Positions 46,205-54,884 of a stretch of 64,000 nt of DNA are shown here, one piece after another; positions within the stretch are counted from its first letter, which is position 1, and every line of letters begins with the position of its first letter. The stretch covers positions 4,929,501-4,993,500 of the forward strand of contig NZ_CP049744.1 of assembly GCF_000760935.2 (NCBI RefSeq). Direction: 5' to 3'. A program made the translations under genes and the position numbers. This DNA comes from Rhodococcoides fascians A25f. GTDB taxonomy: Bacteria; Actinomycetota; Actinomycetes; Mycobacteriales; Mycobacteriaceae. Under the pieces are notes generated by a model. It was given only the letters and a program-made list of their open reading frames with translations. It had not been told where the DNA came from and ran no database searches.

Positions 46205-46323
46205 TTCACTCGTTTCGCGCTCTAACCTGCTGTGAGACGTAACGAACAACGAACCCAGTCCGACAGTGCGAGTGACGGCAGTACCACTGACGGCTGGGGC
46301 GAGATGAAGGCGGCGACACCACT

Positions 46324-48099
46324 ATGAACGGCAAGAGTGCAGCCTGCGGAACGACAGGGACAGGGCTCGGCATACGTATCGGTTCGGTGACAGCGGCTGC
46401 TGCACTCGACACCGACCCCGTGACCTCGGTGGTCAAGCGCTCGGCACTCGATCTTCGCCCCGGCGCGGCCCCGAGCCTGGCCGAGCTGTGGGACCGATCG
46501 GCCCGCCACCTGATCAGCGGATTCGCCGACCGAGTGGGCGACCCGGTGGAACTCATCGACGACGACGGCCGCAGTCACCGCGCCGAGGATCTGTACGCCA
46601 CAGCCGCTCGCGCACTCGTGGCCGAGGTCTCCGCCGGAGCCGATTCCGCCCCGACGGTCGTCGTCACCCACCCCACCCGCTGGACGGCGTACACAGCCGA
46701 GGCCCTCGGCGAGGCATTGGACCGCGCCGGCCTGGCCGATGTCACGCTGGTACCCGACTCCGTTGCCACGATGCGCTGGCTCGAGGTGACCCGCGGAACA
46801 CAGTCCGACGGCCTCGCCGTCATCTACGACCTGGGTGCCAGCGCCCTCGACGTGACCCTGATCCGGACCGGCACCGACGCCGGAGTCGTCGGCAGCGGCG
46901 TCCATTCGCAGGAATTCGGCGGTGCGCAGTTCGATCACGCGATCATGCAGTACGTCCTCGATACCGTCTCGGGAAGTCAGTCGTTCGAGTTCGATCCGTT
47001 CGACCCCGACACCGTGGGTGCGCTGGTGGAATTGCGAGCCCGGTGTGGCCAGGCCAAGGAACAACTCTCCTACGACACGTCCACCTCGCTCACCGTCGAC
47101 CTGCCCGGCCTGCACACCGAGGTTCGCCTGGTGCGCTCCGAGATCGAAGAGCTGGTACGCGCATCGCTGCTGGCATCCGTGGGGGTCGTTCGGGACGCCG
47201 TGGCCGCCGCAGGACTCGAGGTCACCGACATCGACCAGGTGGTGCTCGTCGGCGGCAGCTCGGCCATCCCCCTCGTTGCCGAACTCATCTCGTCCGAACT
47301 GCGCGCCCCCGTAGTAGCCGGACCTCGTCCGGAACTGACCGTCGCGATCGGAGCCGCGATACTCGGAAGCGACATCGCCGACGCCACCGCCGCAGAAGAC
47401 GCAGCGTCCCTGGCTGCGGTCCCGACCGCGTCCGTGGCTACCGCTGCCGCCGCGCCGATGCCGCGCCCCACTCCGAGACCGGCACCGACGCCTACCGCCG
47501 TCGAATCCGACGCAGGCATGTCGGGCCGTAAGAAGGCCGGCCTCGTCGCCGGATCCGTGGTCGTCCTCGCGCTTCTCGCCGGCGGAGGCCTGTCGGTGGG
47601 TACAGCGTTGACCTCCGACAACACCGCTCCGGCCGAGTCCAACGCCGAGATCTCGAGCACACAAACACCGGGAACCACCTCCGCAGTTGCGGACGCCCAG
47701 CCCACGACGGCTGCTCCCGGCGAGAACGACGCTGCTGCAGTCGGATCCGAGGGCACCCCCACCACGGTCGTCAACGCCGACGGCACGGTGACGCAGATCG
47801 ATCCGGCCACCGGAGCACCGGTTGCGGGATCCCCTGCCCCCGCCGCGGCCCCTGCCGACAACGGCGCAGCAACCGTGCCGACCATCCCGTCGGTCGCGGC
47901 CCCGACGGTTCCCAGCTACCAACCACCTGCTGTGCAGGTTCCGAGCGTGCAGGTTCCCAGCTACCAAGGCCCCAATCTCGGCGATGTCGGTCAAGGCCTC
48001 GGCGGAGTCGTCGGGGGAGTCGGTGACGGGCTCGGCGGTGCGGTCGGTGGCGTCGGCGACGGGCTCGGCGGAGTCGTCGGCGGCCTGACCGGCCGCTGA
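46324..48099 (+). CDS. Membrane-anchored Hsp70-like protein A
   Basis: 591 aa. The actin-like ATPase domain (residues 15-350) has a phosphate-2 region VIYDLGASALDVTLI and adenosine motif VVLVGGSSAIPLV, while the first phosphate loop is degenerate (GLGIRIGSVTA). A membrane helix (KKAGLVAGSVVVLALLAGGG) follows at about residue 400. The outer part is Pro/Thr/Ala-rich and ends in Gly-rich repeats (GGVVGGVGDGLGG). It is divergent from iniB and ends 7 bases before the IniR-like gene. There is no substrate-binding domain, so it is not a folding chaperone in the usual sense. Confidence 0.85.
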   Translation: MNGKSAACGTTGTGLGIRIGSVTAAAALDTDPVTSVVKRSALDLRPGAAPSLAELWDRSARHLISGFADRVGDPVELIDDDGRSHRAEDLYATAARALVAEVSAGADSAPTVVVTHPTRWTAYTAEALGEALDRAGLADVTLVPDSVATMRWLEVTRGTQSDGLAVIYDLGASALDVTLIRTGTDAGVVGSGVHSQEFGGAQFDHAIMQYVLDTVSGSQSFEFDPFDPDTVGALVELRARCGQAKEQLSYDTSTSLTVDLPGLHTEVRLVRSEIEELVRASLLASVGVVRDAVAAAGLEVTDIDQVVLVGGSSAIPLVAELISSELRAPVVAGPRPELTVAIGAAILGSDIADATAAEDAASLAAVPTASVATAAAAPMPRPTPRPAPTPTAVESDAGMSGRKKAGLVAGSVVVLALLAGGGLSVGTALTSDNTAPAESNAEISSTQTPGTTSAVADAQPTTAAPGENDAAAVGSEGTPTTVVNADGTVTQIDPATGAPVAGSPAPAAAPADNGAATVPTIPSVAAPTVPSYQPPAVQVPSVQVPSYQGPNLGDVGQGLGGVVGGVGDGLGGAVGGVGDGLGGVVGGLTGR

Positions 48100-48106
48100 G
48101 TCGACC

Positions 48107-50614
48107 GTGATCAGCATCCGACCATCCCTCGTCGGCGTCGAACGCGCCGATCGTTTCGTCCGTGATGTCCTCGACACCACTGGTTTCCATGTTGTCGTCG
48201 GAGTGAACGGGTCCGGTCGTTCCGCTGTTCTCGACGCGATCGCGGCGTCGGTGGATCCGCATCCGGGCAGCATCGCCGATGCACCGTCCGGCTCGACGGT
48301 TCTCGTCGACGATGCGCATCTGCTGTCGGAGCAGAGGTTGGACGAGATCGCTGCGGCGGCGACTCGCTCGGACATCACACTGGTCGTGGCGACGGCTCCG
48401 CGCGAGTTCGACTCTCGCATCGAGAAGTTGATCGCGTCGGCCGGTTCCGGTCGACTGACTCTGGTTCCGCTGGACAAGTCATCGATCGCCGCACGAGCAG
48501 CCGCCACTGCACGGCCCATCTCTGCGGCACTGGCCAATGCGATCGCGAAGTCCACCGGGGGAATTCTTGCCGCCGTCGACGCGGCTCTTGCCGCGCTCGG
48601 CGCAGAACTCTCCGACCCGGCTCCCCTGCGAGTGGTTTCCGAAGCCGTTGCTGCACAGCATCGTCGGATGTTGCTCGACACCGCCGACGACACACGGGCA
48701 CTGCTGCTCGCGGCTCGATTCGGTATCGCTCCCGAGCCCGCGACGGCCGCGCAGCTCGTCTCGCGCTCGAACGAGGTCGAATCTGTCGTCGACCTCGCCT
48801 GCAGCTCCGGCTTGCTCGACTCCACCGGCACGTTGATTCCGGCCGCCGAGGTTCCCTTGACCGAGCTGATCGGCGATCGGCGCTGCCGCGTCCTGCTCCA
48901 TTCCGTCACCGACGTAGCAGCCCGATCCCGCCTGCTCGACGCCACCGCCGCGCGTGCGCTGGCGCAGCGAGGCGTCGTTCATGCCGGTCTGGCCGACTTT
49001 CTTGTGCAGCAAGCAGATTCGGCGTCTGTCGAGACTGCGGGCGCGCTGTACGACGCCGCCGTCGATGCCGGTTTCGATCCGCCGGCGCTCGCCGCCCGGC
49101 GGGCCGAGGTCGCGGCCGCCGCCGGCGATCTGGACGAGGCGGGGCGCTACGCCGATGAGATCCTCGACAGCGCCGCCGTCTGCGACTCCTCGGATCTGCG
49201 GACGGCTGTTCGAGTCTCGGCCTCGATTGCCGCACAGCGCGGAATGCTCTCCCGCAGCGCGCAATTGTTCGTCTGGCTCGGCGAGGATCGACTCGGGCCC
49301 GATGGGGTGTGGGCCGCTCTGTCCGCTGCCGCAGCCGGTGATCGCAGCGGCGCGGACCGGTCGATGACCGCCGTATCCGCGCTTGCGCCGACATCGAGCA
49401 CTGCGTCGGGCACCTTACTGGTGGCCGGCGTCCTCGGGTCGATCGATTCTCGCAGTGCAGCCGAGTCGAGCGCTGCCGCACACTCGTTGATGCGCGCACT
49501 GTCGTTGACCGGCAATGTATCCGATCGTTCGTGTGCCACCGACACCGCCGCGGCCGTCGCGGCCCTTCATGCAGTGCACTGCGGCGACCTCGCTCGCGTC
49601 GATTCCATCCTGGCGCGGGCGCTGCCGGACCGGCGTCCAGGATCCGAGGCACACACCCGACTGATCCTCCTGGGGGCATGGGCGTCCATGCTGCGGGGCG
49701 ATGCAACCGAGGCGAGCTCTACGCTCGATACACTCCGGATTCCGTTGTCCCACATGCGCAATCAGCTCTTCCTGCACGCGATCAGGGTGGGCCTGGCACG
49801 CAGATCGGGTGACGCAGGATCGCTGATGACGGCATGGACCGGTGCACAGAACGTCATCGCCGAATACTCCGCAGATCTGTTCGCACTACTACCTCTGGGC
49901 GAATTACTCTTGGCTGCAACCCGACTCGGCCAGGTCGACCGCGTCGAACATCTTGTGGGGCAGGCCTCCGATCTGCTCGCCGCGCTCGGAGATCCGCCCG
50001 TGTGGGCATCGGCGCTGCACTGGTATCAGGTTCAGGCGGCCATCGTGGCGCAGACTCCCGACGCGCTGGTGCCGCACGCCAAGGCTCTCGCGGCAGCCGC
50101 TCCCACCCACCCCTACAGCGCCGCCCTCGCCGCGGCCGGTCGCGCCTGGCTCGGCGTGTTGCAGGGCAGGCCCGACCCGACCGATGTGGAGAATTCGGCA
50201 CGAACGCTGACCGCGTTCGGACTGCCCTGGGACGGAGCCCGATTGGCCAGCGAGGCGGCGCTGACCGTCAGCGATACCGCGACCGCAACCGCACTGCTGC
50301 ACATCGCCAGGTCGCTGCGTCAAACCGGATCGCAGCCGCCCAACTCGCACCGACGCGACAGTTCGGGAACCACGCCGACACCGACGGGTTCGCTGAGCGA
50401 ACGCGAGGCCGAGGTCGCCGAGTTGCTCGTGCTCGGAGTCACGTACCGCGAGGTGGGCAGCCGCCTCTACATCTCCCCGAAGACCGTCGAACATCATGTG
50501 GCTCGAATACGACGCAGACTCGGGGCCGAGTCTCGTTCCGAGCTCATCTCGATGCTGCGCGCTATGGGATACGGAGGCTCCACCAGCGCGGCGACCGGCA
50601 CTGTAACTGTGTGA
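48107..50614 (+). CDS. iniR: IniR-like LuxR/STAND regulator
   Basis: 835 aa from GTG 48107. The N-terminal P-loop ATPase is reduced: VVGVNGSGRSAVLD carries G-x-x-G-x-G-R-S rather than GKS/T. Then come a VLVDDAHLL Walker B-like segment and about 400 residues of TPR-like helices. The C-terminal LuxR helix-turn-helix is LSEREAEVAELLVLGVTYRE then LYISPKTVEHHVARIRRRLG. Size and domain order match the MalT/LAL type and IniR (Rv0339c) of M. tuberculosis, which is next to iniBAC and is reported to activate it in response to free trehalose. Here it lies between Hsp70-like genes. Confidence 0.82.
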   Translation: MISIRPSLVGVERADRFVRDVLDTTGFHVVVGVNGSGRSAVLDAIAASVDPHPGSIADAPSGSTVLVDDAHLLSEQRLDEIAAAATRSDITLVVATAPREFDSRIEKLIASAGSGRLTLVPLDKSSIAARAAATARPISAALANAIAKSTGGILAAVDAALAALGAELSDPAPLRVVSEAVAAQHRRMLLDTADDTRALLLAARFGIAPEPATAAQLVSRSNEVESVVDLACSSGLLDSTGTLIPAAEVPLTELIGDRRCRVLLHSVTDVAARSRLLDATAARALAQRGVVHAGLADFLVQQADSASVETAGALYDAAVDAGFDPPALAARRAEVAAAAGDLDEAGRYADEILDSAAVCDSSDLRTAVRVSASIAAQRGMLSRSAQLFVWLGEDRLGPDGVWAALSAAAAGDRSGADRSMTAVSALAPTSSTASGTLLVAGVLGSIDSRSAAESSAAAHSLMRALSLTGNVSDRSCATDTAAAVAALHAVHCGDLARVDSILARALPDRRPGSEAHTRLILLGAWASMLRGDATEASSTLDTLRIPLSHMRNQLFLHAIRVGLARRSGDAGSLMTAWTGAQNVIAEYSADLFALLPLGELLLAATRLGQVDRVEHLVGQASDLLAALGDPPVWASALHWYQVQAAIVAQTPDALVPHAKALAAAAPTHPYSAALAAAGRAWLGVLQGRPDPTDVENSARTLTAFGLPWDGARLASEAALTVSDTATATALLHIARSLRQTGSQPPNSHRRDSSGTTPTPTGSLSEREAEVAELLVLGVTYREVGSRLYISPKTVEHHVARIRRRLGAESRSELISMLRAMGYGGSTSAATGTVTV

Positions 50615-50673
50615 GGGCCCGAAGCGACATAACGACCGACCACCGGTAACCGATCAGAACAGGCAGCACCCCC

Positions 50674-51795
50674 ATGACCGAGCAGCCCGGCAGTGTGAGG
50701 ATCGGCACGCCGGACGTCGGCCTCTATCTGGACGACGAACGCGCCGTCGCCGCGGTGTCGCATCCCATTGCGCCCGGCCCGTCGCTGCACCTGGCGTCGC
50801 TGCACTCGACCGTGCTCAACACTTATCCCGACGGCACCGTCTCGCTCGGAGACGCACCCGACGAGAAGTCGGAGGCGTACACGCACTTCCTCGGCTCTCT
50901 TGCCGACGGCGTCGGCGTCACCGGCAGCAAGGGCACCGTCTTCCCGGCCGAGCAGCTGACGTCGATGGCCCTGTTGTGCCTGCTCACCGAGGTGGCGTCG
51001 TCGATCGATCTGCAACCCGGCGACCTCGCCGCGGCCGCCACCTACCCGGCCCGCTGGACGGCCGATCAGGTCTTCGCGTTGCGTTCGGCGATGAATGCGC
51101 ACGGCCTCGCGCACGTGTCGCTGGTGGCCGAAGCGGAGGCGCTCGCTGCGTGGAATGCATCGGTACGAGCGACCCTCGAGAGCAGGGACACAGCCGTCGC
51201 CGCAGCGCGCGGTGCTGCGATTCTGGCCTCGGAATTCCCCGTCGACGCCGTCACCGAACGGATCGCGGTGCTGTCACCCACACGATCCGACCGTCGCCCT
51301 CTGTTCGCGGCGGCGGCGTTCGCCTCGGCGTTGATCGTCGGCGCGTCCCTGATCGCGCTGCAACTGGGGACCTCCACCGACACGACGGTGCCCACCATCG
51401 GCAACGCCCAGCTGATACCGCCGACGACGTCGTCCGGGGCCGGAGCCGGTGGCCCGATCGATTTCCCCACCGTCGTCGTGGAGCCGGCCGCCGAGATTGC
51501 CCCGGTCGCACCTCTTCCGCTGGAAACTACCGAAGACACGCGCCCGGCCGAAACCTCCGAGAACCCTCGAAGCAAGCCGGACCCGACCGAGATCGACACC
51601 CGCCCGGCGCTCGAAGCGCCCGAGACCAGAGACCCCGAAGAACCGCGTGAGACCGTCGATCCGGTCGAACCCGAACCGGAGGTCCCGGTCGAGGGACCGG
51701 GCGACGACACCGGCGAGACGACCGAACCGGATTCGACCGAACCACAAACCGTGACCGAGCAGGCACGTGACGCAGCGACAGAGGGAACTCGATGA
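50674..51795 (+). CDS. Degenerate membrane-anchored Hsp70-like protein B
   Basis: 373 aa. Only the first part of the ATPase fold is left: residues 60-175 include AAATYPARWTADQVFALRSA and LVAEAEALAAW, which match paralogs A and C at the same place. The phosphate-2 and adenosine motifs are missing. A membrane helix (LFAAAAFASALIVGASLIAL) follows at about residue 215. The outer 140 residues are Pro/Glu/Thr-rich. It cannot be an ATPase as it stands, so it may be a partner or a sensing subunit. The stop overlaps the next gene by 4 bases. Confidence 0.8.
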   Translation: MTEQPGSVRIGTPDVGLYLDDERAVAAVSHPIAPGPSLHLASLHSTVLNTYPDGTVSLGDAPDEKSEAYTHFLGSLADGVGVTGSKGTVFPAEQLTSMALLCLLTEVASSIDLQPGDLAAAATYPARWTADQVFALRSAMNAHGLAHVSLVAEAEALAAWNASVRATLESRDTAVAAARGAAILASEFPVDAVTERIAVLSPTRSDRRPLFAAAAFASALIVGASLIALQLGTSTDTTVPTIGNAQLIPPTTSSGAGAGGPIDFPTVVVEPAAEIAPVAPLPLETTEDTRPAETSENPRSKPDPTEIDTRPALEAPETRDPEEPRETVDPVEPEPEVPVEGPGDDTGETTEPDSTEPQTVTEQARDAATEGTR

Positions 51796-53432
51796 GCGGT
51801 GCGGGGCATCTCGGAATCACCGTCGGCAACACCAGGTCGGTGGCGGTCCACCGCGTCCGCGCCGACGACGAGCCGACGGTCGTCGTAGTACCGACAACTC
51901 TGAGATTCGACGAGGACGGTCGCGCCCATCTCGGCGAACCCGCCGACACAGCGCCCTTCACCCGGTTCGTGGACCTGGTCGGTCAGCAGGAGGACCTCGA
52001 ACCCGACGCCGCCGCGTACCGCGCCGAGGACTTGATGGCCAACGCGGCCAATTGCCTCGTCACCATGATGTCTTCGGCAACCGAGTCGGCCGACGCACCC
52101 GTCACGACCATGACGTACCCGACGCGATGGCCGCGCGAGAGCGTTGCGCTGCTGCGTGATGCCCTCGATCACGCCGGCCTCACCGCAATCGCACTGGTGC
52201 CCGACGCGAAGGCCGCCAGCACCTTCGCGCAGCGCAACCCCGGCACGGCCGCCACGGTGATCGACATCGGTGCCACCGGCACCGATGTCTCGACGTATCC
52301 CGGAGGCGGAACGGTTCGCACCACTGCCGTCAGCGGAGACGTGTTCACCGACGCACTGTTCGATCACGTGGTGACCGATCGCGAACACATCGATCTGTCC
52401 GACGCCGCAGTCCTGGCCGCCCTCACCGGCGTCGTTGCCTCCTGCGAGGCAGCCAAACATGCGCTCAGCACGGACGAGCAGGCCACCATCTCGGTCGATC
52501 TGCCGGGCCTGTCGCAGACCACGACCGTGACGCGAGCCGAGTTCGCAAACCTGGTCGCGCCTTCGGTCCGCACCCTCGACGTGCCGCAGACCGGCACCGT
52601 GGTGCTCACCGGAGGCAGCGCCGAACTGGAGTCGGTGGCGGCGGAGATTGCCGAACGGACGTCGGGCCGGCTGGTTGTCGAGCCACTCGCAGCGCCCCGA
52701 GGCGCACTGCTGCTGGCCGAGGTCGACGATGTCGACGGCAATTCTCTCGTCACCGGTGCCGCGCCGATCGTCACCCGCAACGACGGCACCGATTCGCTCG
52801 ACACCGACGCCATTCCTGTTGTCCCGCTGGAGAAGTCCCTCGCATTCTCCGAGGCCCTGCCGGCGGTGGCACCGATGTTCGAGCCCTCGGAGTTCCGGTC
52901 CCACCCGGTCGAACCGGCCGAGGAGAACGCGTCGAACACCGGTGACGTGCCGGCTGTTCTTGCCCCGGCTGTCGCGTCGACCGAGGCCAAGAAGGAACGC
53001 AGCGAACGCTCGCGCACCATCACCACCGTCATTGCCGGTGCTGCGGCGGGCGTGGTGATCGTGCTGGCGATCGCGGCAGTCAGCGGCGTGTTCGGCAGTT
53101 CGCCGGCTCCGACGCCCCCGGCCGTCACCGACGCGGGCTCGCCGGTCGTCACCTCGACCCGCACGCCGTCGACCACTACCGTCACTCCCGCTCCAGCCGT
53201 CGTCGTGCCGGAGGAGGTCGACGAACCGACGTACGAGCCGTACACCCCGCCCCAACCCACACCGCAGCCTGCGCCGCCGCCGGCACCGATCCCCACGCCC
53301 CCGCCCGTGGTCGCCACCACAGTCCCGGTGCCGACCACGACCCCGGTGACGACCACCCCGGCCGCGACGACCACAACGACAGCTACCACCACCACGACGA
53401 CAACCACAACGACGACGGCAGCTCAGCCCTGA
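51792..53432 (+). CDS. Membrane-anchored Hsp70-like protein C with poly-Thr tail
   Basis: 546 aa. The ATPase-like domain (residues 5-320) has HLGITVGNTRSVAV, VIDIGATGTDVSTY and VVLTGGSAELESV in the positions of the three Hsp70 nucleotide motifs, all diverged. A membrane helix (ITTVIAGAAAGVVIVLAIAA) follows at about 415. The outer segment is Pro-rich and ends in a run of about 35 Thr/Ala residues. It is coupled to protein B by ATGA. With proteins A and B it makes a family of three in one locus. Confidence 0.85.
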   Translation: MSGAGHLGITVGNTRSVAVHRVRADDEPTVVVVPTTLRFDEDGRAHLGEPADTAPFTRFVDLVGQQEDLEPDAAAYRAEDLMANAANCLVTMMSSATESADAPVTTMTYPTRWPRESVALLRDALDHAGLTAIALVPDAKAASTFAQRNPGTAATVIDIGATGTDVSTYPGGGTVRTTAVSGDVFTDALFDHVVTDREHIDLSDAAVLAALTGVVASCEAAKHALSTDEQATISVDLPGLSQTTTVTRAEFANLVAPSVRTLDVPQTGTVVLTGGSAELESVAAEIAERTSGRLVVEPLAAPRGALLLAEVDDVDGNSLVTGAAPIVTRNDGTDSLDTDAIPVVPLEKSLAFSEALPAVAPMFEPSEFRSHPVEPAEENASNTGDVPAVLAPAVASTEAKKERSERSRTITTVIAGAAAGVVIVLAIAAVSGVFGSSPAPTPPAVTDAGSPVVTSTRTPSTTTVTPAPAVVVPEEVDEPTYEPYTPPQPTPQPAPPPAPIPTPPPVVATTVPVPTTTPVTTTPAATTTTTATTTTTTTTTTTAAQP

Positions 53433-53507
53433 CCTGCGCAAACACTGGTTCAGCGACTGATGCCCTAGGGTGGGGCGCTGATACCAAGCACCCGATGAAG
53501 GGATTTC

Positions 53508-54806
53508 ATGCGTAACACCGGGGCTCTGCGTGCTGCAGTGCTGTGCTCGACGGCTTTCCTACTGTTCGCTTCGTTCTCCGGAACAGCGGCCGCCGAGCCC
53601 GTCGTCCAATCTCCCGCCGATCGGCTTCCCGCAGAGCTTGTCGAGGCCGTGCAGCGCGATCTGAAGATCTCTCCGCAGGAGTATCTCGATCGAGCCGCTC
53701 GTGCGCAGGAACTGTCCGCCTACGCATCGGACTTCCGTGCCAGCCGCCCCGCCGATTTCGCCGGCGCATGGATCGGACCCGACGGCAACGCCGTAGTCGC
53801 CGTCACCTCCCCTGCCGCAGCACAGGCAGTGGCCAAGGACGGATATGCCACTGCTCAGTCACCCGTGTCGGCGGACGGGCTGGAGAAATCGCTCGCAGAC
53901 CTCAACGGCTGGATCGCCGGCCTCCCCCGTGAGATCTCCGAGCAGATCAACGGAACGGCCATCGACTTCATCGACAACCAGGTGGTCATCGACCTGGTGA
54001 ACAGCCCGATCGGTAGCGCGCTCAACCTGCCGACTCTGCTGGCCAACATCAAGGTCATCCTCTCCCCCGGCGGAAACAAGCCGGTCGACCCGACTCCCAT
54101 GGGCGGCGACACCTATGTCACCAGCACCGGGCCCATCGCGGACGCTCCGACCACCGACATCAGCATCTGTTCGTTCGGATTCAACGCCGTCGACAAGTCC
54201 GGCGAAGCCGTCAACTTGACTGCGGGACACTGCAATCCGAACAAGGCCACCGGAGCCGGCGGTGCACCGGTGTACCTTCCCGACCCGGCGGACATTGCGC
54301 GCAGCACCCAGATCGGGTCGTTCGATCGGTCGAGCCTGGGCGCACAGGACGGCCTCGACTGGTCGGTGATCGCCCTGAACGACAGCGGCATTGCGTCCGG
54401 CCTCGACCGTCCCACCGTCCGCGGAGCCAACGGCAGCACCGTCACGATCACCGGAACCGCAGCACCCGTGATCGGAGCGCCGGTCTGCAAGTCCGGTCAG
54501 TCCTCGTCGTTCACGTGTGGCGTTGTTGCCGCCGACCGCGTCGAGACACAGCTCTACATGGAGGACGGCACCTCCCGCACGGTTCGTGGATTCGCCAGTA
54601 CCGCGTGCACTCTGGCGGGCGACAGTGGCGGTGCCATCGTGACGGGAACACTCGCGCTCGGAATCACCAGCGGATCCAACAGCGGTGGCGCGCCCGATTG
54701 CAACGAGGCGAACCTGGCGTTGGCGCAGTACGGCGGCACCGCGAGCCTGGGCATTCCCATCGATCAGGTCGTCGACGCAACCGAATCCACCCTGCGAACC
54801 GAGTAA
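53508..54806 (+). CDS. Secreted trypsin-like serine protease 1
   Basis: 432 aa. A signal peptide (about residues 1-29, ending GTAAA-EP) and a pro-region of about 170 residues precede an S1 (streptogrisin-like) domain. The triad is His241 (LTAGHC), Asp284 (GLDWSV) and Ser373 (AGDSGGA), with three Cys pairs likely. The pro-region has the PAELVEAVQRDLKISPQEYL block. Such enzymes are made as inactive precursors and self-process after export. Closely related to the next gene. GAAGG precedes the start. Confidence 0.93.
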   Translation: MRNTGALRAAVLCSTAFLLFASFSGTAAAEPVVQSPADRLPAELVEAVQRDLKISPQEYLDRAARAQELSAYASDFRASRPADFAGAWIGPDGNAVVAVTSPAAAQAVAKDGYATAQSPVSADGLEKSLADLNGWIAGLPREISEQINGTAIDFIDNQVVIDLVNSPIGSALNLPTLLANIKVILSPGGNKPVDPTPMGGDTYVTSTGPIADAPTTDISICSFGFNAVDKSGEAVNLTAGHCNPNKATGAGGAPVYLPDPADIARSTQIGSFDRSSLGAQDGLDWSVIALNDSGIASGLDRPTVRGANGSTVTITGTAAPVIGAPVCKSGQSSSFTCGVVAADRVETQLYMEDGTSRTVRGFASTACTLAGDSGGAIVTGTLALGITSGSNSGGAPDCNEANLALAQYGGTASLGIPIDQVVDATESTLRTE

Positions 54807-54884
54807 GCCGGTACGTCGACAGCTGCGCACCCCCTATAGTCGTGAACGGCATCACATCGCGGATGCCTTGGGGGAGGGGTTTCG

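Noticed and set aside
43495..46242. Long plus-strand frame (915 codons) opposite iniB
   Set aside because: It is the mirror of a GC-rich Ala/Gly repeat gene. The minus frame has the IniB head and a ribosome binding site; the plus frame is Cys/Ser/Glu-rich and has no start signal.
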